From Calamus simplicifolius (Eukaryota > Streptophyta > Magnoliopsida > Arecales > Arecaceae), in NCBI GenBank assembly GCA_900491605.1, contig UESW01003879.1, forward strand, positions 1,207,593 through 1,271,592: a stretch of 64,000 bases of DNA. The letters are read 5' to 3'. Under the pieces are notes generated by a model. It saw only the letters and a program-made list of their open reading frames with translations. It was not told the DNA's origin and ran no database searches. Below are positions 54,526 to 64,000 of the stretch, piece after piece. Each line of letters opens with the position of its first letter. The first letter of the stretch is position 1. Made by a program: the position numbers and the translations under genes.

Positions 54526-57500
54526 CTATTCCAAAGGATCACAAATCCCTAATTCTCCTCTAAGATAACAAAATCTTTCTTCGCTTAAAGGTTTTGTAAA
54601 AATATCAGCTAATTGTTCTTCAGTGTTAACATATTCAAGACAAATTTCTTCATTAGTTACATGTTCTCTTATAAAGTGATATCTAATTTCTATGTGTTTT
54701 GTCCTTGAATGTTGAATTGGATTTTTAGTTAAATTGATTGCGCTTGTATTATCACATTTTATGGGTGTCTTATTAAGTGTGATACCATAGTCTTCAAGTT
54801 GTCGCTTAATCCATAGGATTTGCGCACAGCAACTTCCAGCTGCTACATATTCAGCTTCAGTAGTTGATAATGCAACTGAATTTTGCTTTTTGCTAAACCA
54901 TGAGATTAAGTTACTTCCTAAGAATTGGCATGCACCACTTGTGCTTTTTCTATCTAACTTACATCCAGCATAATCAGAATCTGAGTATGCAATTAGTTTA
55001 ATGTTGAGTCTCTAGAATACCATAAACCTACATTTTTTGTTCCATTTAGATATCTTAATATTCTTTTAACAGCTATTAAATGTGATTCTTTAGGTTCTGA
55101 TTGAAATCTAGCACATAAACATACAGAAAACATAATATCTGGTCTACTTGCTGTTAAATAAAGAAGGGATCCGATAATACCTCGATAATACTTTTGATCA
55201 ACCTTTTTACCTTCTTCATCTTTGTCCAGCTTGCATGAAGGACTCATTGGTGTTCCGAGGGGTTTCATTGATTCCATACCAAACTTTTTAGGATTCTCTT
55301 GTGTATTTTGTTTGGTTGATGAAGATTCCCTCTTTGCTTTGTTTGATTTGGAGTCCAAGGAAGAAGTTGAGTTCTCCCATCATGCTCATTTCAAATTCGC
55401 CCTGCATTAACTTGGCAAATTCTTGACATAGAGAATCGTTAGTAGCACCAAAAATAATGTCATCAACGTATATTTGTACTACAAGTAAATCTTTACTTTT
55501 TCTTTTCAAAAATAATGTTTTATCTACATTTCCTCTTGTGAAATCATTTTCAATTAAAAATTTACTTAGCCTATCATACCAAGCTCTAGGTGCTTGTTTC
55601 AAACCATATAAAGCTTTGTGCAATTTAAAGACGTGATTTGAAAATTCGTGATCTTCAAAACCTGGTGGTTGTTCTACATAAACTTCTTCATTTATAAAAC
55701 CATTTAAAAATGCGCTTTTAACATCCATTTGAAATAAGTTAAAATTCATATGACATGCAAATGCAAGTAAAAGTCTAATGGCTTCTAATCTAGCTACTGG
55801 TGCAAAGGTTTCATCAAAATCAATACCTTCCTCTTGATTATATCCTTTTGCAACTAATCTAGCTTTGTTTCTAATTACTATGCCATTTTCATCTAGTTTA
55901 TTTCTAAAAACCCATTTTGATCCTATTACTGAATGATTTTTAGGTCTTTCAACTAATGTCCATACATTATTTCTAGTAAATTGATTTAATTCTTCTTGCA
56001 TTGCTAACATCCAATTATTATCTTTTTCAGCTTCTTCAATAGTTTTAGGTTCAATTTGTGATACAAATGCAAGATGATTACTAATATTTCTCATATATGA
56101 TCTAGTTCTTATTCCTTGAGATGGATCACCTATAATCAATTCCTTGGGATGACTATGAGCATATCTCCAGTCTCTTGGAAGATCTATATCATTATGATCA
56201 ATATTGACATCGTCCTTATGTGAATCATCATCTTTAGCTTCTTGCTCATGATCTGAAGATACTTCAATATTAAGTTTTTCAAGATCTTTTTCAATTATGT
56301 TTGTATCTTCCTCATCATCAAGCTTTTCAGAACTAGATGCTAAAGACTCATCGAAAACTATATGAATGGATTCTTCAACTACTAAGGTTTTCTTGTTAAA
56401 TACTCTATAAGCTTTACTAGTTGTTGAATATCCTAAAAAGATTCCTTCATCAGATTTAGCATCAAATTTTCCTAAATTGTTTTTACCATTATTATGAATA
56501 AAACATTTACATCCAAATGCATGAAAGTATTTTATATTGGGTTTTCTTTCATTCCATAATTCATAAGGTGTTTTCTTTAAGATTGGTCTTATTAGGGCTC
56601 GATTTAAGATGTAGCATGCTGTGTTAATAGCTTCCGCCCAAAAGTACTTTGGTAGGTTACTTTCGCATAGCATGGTACGGGCCATGTCTTCTAGAGTCCT
56701 ATTTTTCCTTTCAACTACACCATTTTGCTGTGGAGTCCTAGGGGCTGAAAAATTATGATTAATACCATTTTCAGTGCAGAAACTTTCAAATAAGTGATTT
56801 TCAAATTCAGTTCCATGATCACTTCTTAGAGATACTATGGTAGTGTTTTTCTCATTTGTGACTTTCTTGAAGAATTTCAGGAATATCGAGAAAGTCTCAT
56901 CTTTGTGAGCTAAAAACAGTACCCAAGTATATCTAGAATAATCATCTACAATCACTAGACCATATTTCTTTCCTCCTAGACTTGTGGTTCTAGTTGGTCC
57001 AAAAAGGTCCATGTGAAGTAGCTCTAATGGCCTAGAAGTTGAAACAACATTTTTAGATTTGAAAGAACTTCTAGTTTGTTTTCCAAATTGACATGCATCA
57101 CATATTTTGTTGTTTTCAAAATCTAGTTTAGGTAAGCCTTTAACTAAATCCATTTTAATTAATTTTGAAATAAGGTGTGTGCTTGCATGACCTAATCTAC
57201 GATGCCACAACCAACTAATTTCATTTATATTAGCATTGTCAGCAATCAAGCAATGATCACTCAAAGATAATTTTTCTAGATCAACCAAGTAAACATTGCC
57301 ATGTCTATAACCAGTAAATACAATGCTATTATCAATAGAATTAGTTACAGTGCATATTGAAGATTTAAATGAAACATTAAAGTTTTTATCACATAATTGG
57401 CTTATACTAATTAGATTATGCTTCAAACCATCAACATAAAGTACATTATCAATAAATGTAGATGGAGTTATACGAACTTTACCAAGGCCCATAATTTGAC

Positions 57501-57651
57501 CTTTACCGTTATCGCCAAACGTAACAACTCCACCTTTCTTTTCTTCCAGGGTGATGAATTCATCTTTGTCACCCGTCATATGTCTTGAGCAGCCACTATC
57601 AAGGTACCACTTTTTCTTTGATCTTTTGGCTACAAGACATTCCTGCAACAT
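54526..57651 (-). pseudogene. Element E pol: protease, integrase, RT, RNase H; nearly intact
   Basis: The ATG at 57651 lies one codon after the gag stop, in frame. A single open frame of 787 residues (to 55288) holds the protease (LDSGCSRHMT, residues about 17-26), the HHCC region, the DDE integrase core with all three acidic residues (LLHMDLFGP, SLRSDHGTEF, NGVVERKNRT), and RT up to beyond YVDDIIFG (about residue 728). A frame change near 55320-55340 breaks the RT end, and another near 55000 splits RNase H, which continues to the stop at 54526-54528 (STAEAEYVA and the TKPL tail are present). Confidence 0.9.
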
Positions 57652-58301
57652 AATTTAAACTTTATGTTTAGGTACCCAAGCTTTCTTGGGTCCTTCATGG
57701 TTAGTAGCAATAAAAATTGTTCCTTTCGGAACCCAAATTTTCTTTCCTTTAGTGTTTAATTTTTCATTATTACTTATTGTTTTGCACTCAAAAGATTTAT
57801 GTCCTTTTTGATTACATTTAAAACAAGTAATATTACTTTGGTTAGCTTTTACAAAAATATTTTTCAATGATTTTTGTTTTCTAAATATGTTATACCCTAA
57901 ACCTGCTTTGTCAAAAACTTTTTGACTATCTAAAATCATATTTAGTTTAGTTGAGCTTAGAGTAAATTTCTCAACAATGTCTTTATACTTTTTAACATCT
58001 TTCTTTAGAAAATCATTTTCATTAGAGATTGATTCTTTCTCTTTAATTAGATTTTCATTCTCAGATTTAATCAAATCAATCTTATGAGCAAATCATTCTT
58101 TTCATTAAAAAGTGTTTCCTTTTTATCTTTTAAATCTTTAACTACAAGATTTAACTCATTTTTCTCATTAATTAAATTTAAGTTTTCAGTTTTCAAAGAT
58201 TTGTGTTTCTTTTTCAAAGCCTTGAAATCAATCATCAATTCATTAAATGCTTCAAACATTTCATCAAAAGTAAATTCATCATCGGGGGTTTCGGTACTTA
58301 C
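57643..58301 (-). other. Candidate intron joining gag to pol in element E
   Basis: On the minus strand the donor is GAG/GTAAGTACC and the acceptor is TTATGTTGCAG/GAA, giving 659 nt with both borders in phase 0. Splicing would skip the gag stop and fuse Gag to the protease frame. Confidence 0.45.
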
Positions 58302-59386
58302 CTCTTCGTTGTCGTCCGCCATGAAGCAAACATTTGCAACTTCTTTTTGTTCTTCTTCTTCGGAAGAAGACTCTTCACTGTCAGTCCAAGTTGCCATGTA
58401 GGCCTTTTTCTTTTTCTTATAGGCCTTCTTAAGTAAAGGACAGTCATATCTAAAATGCCCTGGCTTTTTACATTCATAACATACTAAGGGCTCTTTCTCT
58501 TTTCCTTGTCCTTTTCCTTTTTCTTATCCTTTTCTTTTTCTCCTTCCATTTTTGATACAAATCTCTTCTTGTGGAAGGGCCTCCTTCTTTGCATAAACTT
58601 CTTGAATTTCCTTGCAAGGAGGGCTGTCTCATCATCATCATCCTCTTCATCATCGCTGCTGCTATCTTCAACTTTTGCAGCCTTGAGGGCGATGGTCTTC
58701 TTCTTTCTTGACTCATCCTCATTGACATGTTGTTTAACTTGAAGCTCATGAGTCATTAGCGAACCAAGAAGCTCTTCCAATGGTAGGATGTTCAGATCTT
58801 TGGCTTCTTGTATGGCTGTCACCTTGGCTTCCCAAGTCCTTGGAAGTGACCTAAGAATTTTGCGAACAAGCTCAGAGTTAGTATATACTTTTCCAAGACT
58901 TTTCAAACCATTCACAATATCAGTGAATCTAGTGAACATGCATGTGATGGTTTCATTTTGTTCCATGGTAAATAATTCATATTTATGAACCAAAATATTT
59001 ATCTTTGATTCTTTTACTTGACTTGTTCCTTCATGTGTTATTTCCAACCTATCCCAAATTTCTTTTGCGGAATTACATGTTGAGATTCGGTTGAATTCAT
59101 TAGAGTCTAAGGAACAATACAAAATGTTAATGGCTTTAGCATTTAATTGTGCCATTCTCCTATCATTATCATTCCAATCCCTTTCGGGCTTAGGAACAAT
59201 AGTGCCATCAACTACGTGTGTGGGTGTACTAGGTCCATTCATTATTACTCCCCACAATTCATAGTCAGAAGCTTGAATGAATATTCTCATTCTAGCTTTC
59301 CAATATGAATAGTTGGTTCCATTAAATAAAGGAGGTCTATTCGTAGAATGACCTTCAGCAAAACATGAACCACTTTGTGTTGCCAT
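57655..59386 (-). pseudogene. Element E gag: capsid, two CCHC knuckles, coiled coil; two frame losses
   Basis: The start is ATG 59386 (MATQSGSCFAEGHSTNRPP). The capsid domain is open for 300 residues (to 58484): NYSYWKARMRIFIQ, AKEIWDRLEITHEG, FTDIVNGLKSLG. A frame change near 58490 precedes the first knuckle (CYECKKPGHFRYDC). An acidic region and coiled coil run from 58397 to 58071. After a base loss near 58090 the coiled coil continues to the second knuckle (CFKCNQKGHKSFEC) and the end WVPKHKV at TAA 57655-57657. Confidence 0.85.
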
Positions 59387-59434
59387 AAGGATCTTTAGCC
59401 CTTGATCGTGAGATCAAATTCTAAATGAGCACTT

Positions 59435-59446
59435 GCTCTGATACCA
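59435..59446 (-). other. Primer-binding site of element E
   Basis: On the plus strand this reads GCTCTGATACCA, the reverse complement of TGGTATCAGAGC. It lies two bases inside the right LTR and pairs with initiator-Met tRNA. Confidence 0.9.
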
Positions 59447-59448
59447 AT

Positions 59449-61188
59449 TGTTGGCCCAGATGGCAACCCAAGAGGGGGGGTGAATTGGGTTCTTAAAAAT
59501 TTAAGACTTTTTGAAATGTTTTAAACAAGTTAACTCAAGATGTGCAAGTGAGAGAAATTAACTTATAAGCAATGCACAAACAGAAATATAAGAGAGATAG
59601 AGTGAGAGACAAATGAGCACGGCAAACACAAGATTTTTATAGTGGTTCGGTGCAACCAGCACCTACGTCCACTCCCAAGATTCACTTGGGTCCACACTAT
59701 AATCTCCCTAGATTACAGCCGAGTTGTTTTAAGCTCACAACTCAAACTTGTTGTTTTTCCGGGATCACAACGAACCCAGCCGGTTTTACACGGGCTTACC
59801 AGCACAAAACCCAACTCGTTGTTTTTAACGGGATCACAACGAACCCAAAACGTAAGCTATCCCAAGCTTACAACGAGGTACAACTACCTCCACTGATTCA
59901 ATCCACTTTGAATCAGTACACAAGAAAATAATTTCGAGTTTAAATACAAACAGCTCCTCTAGAGCAGAATAATCAAAATAAAGCTTAGGTTTAGAAAAGC
60001 CTGATTGAATAAGCTTGAATGCAGGCTTGGCTTCTTTGCTTCTCTTCTCCAACTCCTTTGAAGTGTGGAATCAGGCCTCAGCACAGATTCTCCTAGCTTT
60101 GGGACTTTTGGACATTGGTTGAAGCTTTTCTCCTTTTTCTTCTAGGTTGGAAGATCTTGATATTGCTCTTGGTTTCTTTGGGATCTCCTCTTGAACTTTT
60201 GTTGATTGTAGATCTGGAGCACACGAATCTCTCTCTTTGATTTCACTCCTTTTGAATCTCTTTTCTTGACTCAAATAATTTTTCCAATGAAGCTCTGTTT
60301 TTTCCCTCTTTCTCTTCTTTTTCTTTGAAATAAATTTCTCTCTATTTGTCTCACTTTGATTTGAAAACAGCTTCTCTATTTATAGATTCTGCAAGAATAT
60401 ATCCATTAGAAATACAGAAATATAGCCGTTATTCAAAAATCTTACCGTTGGGGCTGACGTGTCCTCGTGAAAAATTGCGCCCAAAATTTCGTGGAGTCGA
60501 CTCGAGCACTGTGGGAGTCGGCTCGAAGTCGATTACTAAAAATAGAAACATTTTAAACGTTAGAGGGTCGACTCGCGAAAAATCAAAGTGTCGGCTCCCG
60601 ACAGTCGGGGGTCGACTGAAGAAAATGGGGAGTCGACTCGAGAAGCGCTCAAAAAACATGCTTTCTGTTGTTTGAGCGGAGTCGGCTCGCACAGTCCGGA
60701 GTCGGCTCGCACAGAGTTAGGGGTCGACTCTTGAAATCCAAGGGTCGACTCGAGAAAATCAGAAAACTCTATTACTTACTGGAGTCGACTCTGAAACTCT
60801 AGAGTCGGCTCCGAAACGTATCAAAAATCAAAAAATTTTCTGATTGACTTTGAAATTTGTCCCAGAATAATTTTAAATGAAATTTTGACTTGAATACAAT
60901 AAATATGACATTAAGCATGAATTCAAGACATGTTTCAAGAAATCATTGATTGAAATATGACATGTAAAAATTCCTTTTTGAAATCTTAAATATAGAGCTT
61001 GAAACTTCTTTTTCAAATTGATTCAAAACTCAATGAATTTAAACATTGAGAGTACATTGCTTTCATTTTAAATAAGCTCAAGGTTTTTGATAAATAAACT
61101 CATTATTTCCTTTAAAATACTCATGGCTTTTGGAAATCATCAAAATCAATAAAGTTGGGGTAATTACAATCTCCTAAATTTCTCAACA
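59449..61188 (-). repeat. 5' LTR of element E (right side)
   Basis: This is a 1740-bp partner of 50407-52147. The motif array lies at about 60494-60815 (plus-strand coordinates) and the TATA-like TATAAATA at 60384-60377 on the minus strand. The AGACT duplication follows at 61189-61193. Confidence 0.95.
60377..60451 (-). promoter_or_regulatory. Core promoter of the E 5' LTR: TATA box and AACGG words
   Basis: Minus-strand TATAAATA is at 60384-60377, with AACGG words upstream near 60430 and 60450. The third, near 60412, is mutated in this LTR but intact in the left one. Spacing (about 19-23 bp) differs from the 31 bp of A, B and C. Confidence 0.5.
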
Positions 61189-61193
61189 AGACT

Positions 61194-61800
61194 ATTAATC
61201 AAATGAAGAGCTATGGTGAAACCATCATCGAGCGAAGAATATGTGAGAAAATCTTGGCTAGTTTATCTCCAAAATTTGATACAATAGTTGTAATTGTTGA
61301 AGAATCTAAAGATCTTTCTGAATTAAGTGTTCATGAATTAATGGGATCTCTTGAAGCTCATGAGCAAAGATTGTTTAGGTATAAAGCTCAACAATTGAAA
61401 GTGCCTTTCAATCTAAACTCAAAGTGGTTGATAAAAATTTTCAAAAAGAATCACCTAGTCATGCTCCAGTCAAAAGAGAGTCATTCAGAGGTGAAAACTA
61501 GAGTAGAGGAAGAGGAAGAAATATGAAAGGAAGAGGTAGAGAAATGCAAAGAAATAATTTTTCAAAAAGGCAATATGATGAGAGCACTTAACAAAGGTGC
61601 AATATATGTAAAAAGTCTTCTCATGCTGAAAAAGATTGCTGGTTTAGGGATAAACCCCAATGTTATAATTGCAAAAAAATTGGACATGTTCAAAAAGATT
61701 GCAGATACAAAGCAAATGAACAAGCACAATTCTCAGAAGAAAATAAAGGTCAGCAAAGCACACTATATGCATGTCAAACTGCAGAAGAGCAAAGTAATAA
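61194..61800 (+). pseudogene. Element F gag, second part
   Basis: This continues from the insertion site with MKSYGETIIERRICEKILASL, then DLSELSVHELMGSLEAHEQRL, the conserved end of a copia Gag capsid domain. Two zinc knuckles follow in another frame at about 61601-61704 (CNICKKSSHAEKDC and CYNCKKIGHVQKDC). A frame change lies near 61430-61540, between the capsid and the knuckles. Confidence 0.8.
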
Positions 61801-63314
61801 TATGTGGTATCTTGACAGTGGTTGCAGCAATCACATGACATGAGACAAGTCTATTTTTGTGAACATTGACAGTTCTTCAATTTCACAAGTGAAGATGGGA
61901 AATGGTGCAATAGTCCAAGCAAGAGGCAAAGGCACAATTGAAATCAATACCAAGAAAGGAAGAAAATTCATTCATGATGTCTTACTTGTTCCAGATTTGA
62001 AGCAAAATCTCTTGAGTGTTGGACAGCTGATTGAGCATGGGCATATGGTACACTTTGAAGATAATGTTTGCAAGTTATATGACAAAGGGATGAAAAAGCA
62101 ACCTATGGCAAAAATCAAGATGGAGAAAAATAGAAGTTTTCCTCTTATTTTGCACTATGCAAAGGATGCTGCATGGAAGATGGAGGTAAATGATGAGTCA
62201 TGGTTATGACACAAAAGGTTTGGGCACTTGAATTTTCAAAGTTTGAGAAGTTTATATCAAAAGAATATGGTGTATGGTCTACCAGCAATACATGACAAGG
62301 AAGAACCTTGTGAAGAATGTGCACTTAGAAAACAACATAGAGAGGCGTTTCCAAAAGAGCATGTATGGAGAGCCAAAGCACCATTGGAGCTTATTCATAC
62401 TGACATATGTGGGCCTATGAAAACTCCTTCTCATGCAGGTAACATCTACTTCATTATTTTTATTGATGACTATTCAAGGATGATATGGGTATATTTTATG
62501 AGACATAAATTAGAGGTATTTCTTATCTTTAAGAAGTTTAAAAATTATGTGGAAAGACAAAGTGGGCATTATATCAAGGTGCTGAGAAGTGATAGAGGTG
62601 GTGAATACAATTCAAATGAATTTGAGAAATTTTTTGAAGATGATGATATACAAAGACAATTGACTGTTAGCTATACACCAGAGCAAAATGGTGTTGCAGA
62701 AAGAAAGAATCGTACTATTATTGAGATGTCTAGATCTATGCTCAAAGACAAAGGCCTTCCAAATTCTTATTGGGCAGAAGTAGTGAATACAGTAGTTTAT
62801 CTGATGAATAGATGTCCAACAAAAGCTCTTCAAAATAAGACACCATTTGAAGCCTGGTATGGTAGAAAGCCTTCAGTGAAGCATTTCAAAATCTTTGGAT
62901 GTGTGTGCTATGCACATATTCCAAAGGAAAGGAGATATAAACTTGATGAAGCAAGTGAAAAATTTATCTTTGTTGGATATAATTCTAAATCAAAATGTTA
63001 CAGACTTTTCAGCTTGAAGCAGAATCAAGTGATCAGAAGAAGAGATGTTATTTTCAATGAAAAAGTTGCTTGGGATTGGAAGCAAAAGAAAGTTGAAGAA
63101 AATATTATTTCTCTAGATGAAGAAATTCATGATGCTCAAAATGAAGAAAATAAGGTTGAAGGTTCACCACAAACTACTTCAAGTTTAAGTCCATCTTCAA
63201 GTTCTACTCCTATAAAAATGAGAAGGTTAAGTGACATTTATGCTTCTTGTAATTTCTGCATGATTGAGCCTGAAACTTATGAAAATGCTATGCATGAAGA
63301 AGTGTGGAAACAAT
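61801..63314 (+). pseudogene. Element F protease and integrase, truncated
   Basis: The protease motif MWYLDSGCSNHMT is followed by a stop (61841-61843). A segment to 62209 has GNGAIVQARGKGTIEI and LKQNLLSVGQLIEHG. A stop at 62207-62209 interrupts the HHCC region (HKRFGHLNFQSL, CEECALRKQHREAF). The integrase core is intact with LIHTDICGP, VLRSDRGGEY and NGVAERKNRT, then FEAWYGRKPSVKHFKIFGC and an acidic linker. The element sequence ends near 63314 (HEEVWKQ), before any RT. Confidence 0.85.
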
Positions 63315-63357
63315 ATTTTGCGTTCTCTTGGAAGTTTGTTAATTATCAGGGAAATGG
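63315..63357. repeat. 43-bp direct repeat, left copy
   Basis: These 43 bases (starting ATTTTGCGTTCTCTTGG and ending GGGAAATGG) recur identically at 63938-63980. The left copy lies at the end of the element F sequence. The repeats enclose the glycosyltransferase fragment. They resemble a gene leader ending at a start codon. Confidence 0.85.
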
Positions 63358-63446
63358 TGATGTGCTTAATGAAACGTAATAGATCAATTTTATTTTGAGA
63401 GAAAACCCTTCTTCTTCCTTGATTTCTCTTCCCAAAATAATCTGAG
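63358..63446. other. Unassigned 89 bp before the glycosyltransferase fragment
   Basis: A/T-rich sequence that is not similar to the sequence following the right 43-bp copy. No gene is seen. It joins the leader-like repeat to coding sequence that begins mid-protein. Confidence 0.4.
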
Positions 63447-63938
63447 TTGGAAACAATCCCAACATTTGAGGAGAGAATGAGAGAGAGGCAAGTAGGGATG
63501 TTGCTGCATAGATGGGCACCCCAGCTGGAGATCCTATCGCACCGGTCGACGGGGGCTTTTCTCAGCCACTGCGGGTGGAATTCGATGCTCGAGAGCCTGA
63601 GCCAGGGCATGCCCATCATCGGGTGGCCGCTGTCGGGGGACCAGCTGTATAACTCGAAGATGCTGGTGGAGGAGGTGGGGGTGTGCGTAGAGGTGGCAAG
63701 GACGAACATGGAGAGCATGAGGGTGGAAAGAGGGAAGGTGGCGAGGGTGGTGGGGATGGTGATGGGTGAGACGGAGAAGGGAAGGGAGATGAGGAGGAGA
63801 GCGGAGGAGATCAGGGAGGCGATGATGGGAGCGTGGACGGAGGGAATGGGGTCGTCAGTCAGGGGATTGGAGGAGTTCTTCCAGCAGGTTGTGCTGGGTG
63901 GGTTCTCTGATGACAAAGGCATCTTGAATGGGAGTTAA
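63447..63938 (+). pseudogene. UDP-glycosyltransferase fragment (PSPG box and C-terminus)
   Basis: This is the last 150 or so residues of a plant family-1 UDP-sugar-dependent glycosyltransferase, an enzyme that transfers sugar from UDP-glucose or similar to small molecules in the cytosol. The 44-residue PSPG donor-binding box is complete, from WAPQLEIL, through HCGWNS, to WPLSGDQ. It is preceded by FEERMRER and followed by a C-terminal helix region to the TAA at 63936-63938. Sequence flavour (IIGWPLSGDQLYNSKMLVEE, VCVEVAR) suggests a UGT92-like group; that is tentative. The N-terminal acceptor domain (about 300 residues) is missing. GC content is much higher than in the flanking element. Confidence 0.85.
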
Positions 63939-63980
63939 TTTTGCGTTCTCTTGGAAGTTTGTTAATTATCAGGGAAATGG
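63938..63980. repeat. 43-bp direct repeat, right copy
   Basis: Identical to 63315-63357. It starts at the last base of the glycosyltransferase stop codon and ends with ATGG, the apparent start of a following gene. Confidence 0.85.
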
Positions 63981-64000
63981 AGGACCAATGCCATGGCCCT
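63977..64000 (+). CDS. Possible start of a second glycosyltransferase copy, cut by the window
   Basis: ATG at 63977 opens eight codons (MEDQCHGP) to the window end. Support is indirect: it follows a leader-like 43-bp sequence that also precedes the glycosyltransferase remnant, as expected for a tandem duplicate. Too short to identify on its own. Confidence 0.3.

Larger units (their letters stand above)
50407..61188 (-). mobile_element. Ty1-copia element E (SIRE/Maximus-like with ORF3), minus strand, complete
   Basis: This is a 10.8-kb element with LTRs 50407-52147 and 59449-61188 and a perfect target duplication AGACT (50402-50406 and 61189-61193). It reads right to left: LTR, primer site, gag, pol, motif array, ORF3, polypurine tract, LTR. 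It has the longest intact pol stretch in the window (787 residues) but frameshifts in gag, RT, RNase H and ORF3. Its pol is nearly the same as that of C, while its LTR start and ORF3 differ strongly. Confidence 0.95.
49940..63314 (+). mobile_element. Ty1-copia element F, truncated, interrupted by element E
   Basis: This is a second copia lineage (Tork-like by sequence pattern). Gag starts near 49976, is cut at 50406 by element E and resumes at 61189/61194. Protease and integrase follow and coding stops abruptly at about 63314 next to glycosyltransferase-related sequence. RT, RNase H, the LTRs and the primer site are not visible. E left the duplication AGACT inside F gag. Confidence 0.85.

Noticed and set aside
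54526..59386. Element E as an active autonomous element
   Set aside because: Pol is long and its catalytic residues are intact, but frame losses in gag, RT, RNase H and ORF3 argue against autonomy.
63227..63922. 231-residue minus-strand ORF opposite the glycosyltransferase fragment
   Set aside because: It is the complement of a GC-rich coding region. The plus strand carries a complete PSPG motif and the minus strand matches nothing recognisable.

Overview
This is repeat-dense nuclear DNA from a flowering plant with a large, transposon-rich genome. A monocot is possible, but the window cannot settle that. The evidence is that nearly every base belongs to LTR retrotransposons of plant-specific lineages (Ty1-copia with initiator-Met tRNA primer sites, a Ty3-gypsy chromovirus with a chromodomain, a Ty3-gypsy Tat-type element with a second RNase H), plus a plant LINE 3' end and a plant UDP-glycosyltransferase fragment. 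There are no bacterial-type genes, operons, tRNA or rRNA genes, or CRISPR arrays. No complete cellular gene is visible.

Layout. (1) 1-5400: degenerate Ty3-gypsy chromovirus, gag to chromodomain, cut by the window's left edge. (2) 5638-15725: complete Ty1-copia element A with target-site duplication (TSD) CTTGG. (3) 16051-48412: Ty3-gypsy Tat-type element D, which is split. Its gag is interrupted by copia element B (17558-37777, TSD ATTAT), and B is itself interrupted by copia element C (23745-34148, TSD CAAAT). D resumes at 37783 with gag, protease, RT, RNase H, a second RNase H and integrase, then a 136-bp tandem array, an antisense accessory ORF and the 3' LTR. (4) 48413-49708: LINE 3' fragment with poly(A). 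(5) 49940-63314: a second kind of Ty1-copia element, F, interrupted in gag by minus-strand copia element E (50407-61188, TSD AGACT). (6) 63315-64000: fragment of a plant UDP-glycosyltransferase gene and the apparent start of another copy.

Elements A, B, C and E are four relatives of one SIRE/Maximus-like type: 1.4-1.7 kb LTRs, a Gag with two zinc knuckles and a long coiled coil, a pol in the order protease-integrase-RT-RNase H, and an extra ORF (ORF3) between pol and the 3' LTR. All four carry features that standard element annotation does not explain. First, a splice-donor-like site in gag and an acceptor-like site at the gag/pol border, both in phase 0, could remove the gag stop codon and fuse Gag to Pol. 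Second, dense arrays of a GRGYCGACWCC motif occur both in the LTR U3 region and, always as seven sites, in the spacer before ORF3. Third, the core promoter of A, B and C carries three mitosis-specific-activator-like sites at an exact 31-bp spacing, with the last 42 bp before the TATA box. All elements carry stops or frameshifts and look non-autonomous today.

The nesting gives a relative chronology: D before B before C, and F before E.
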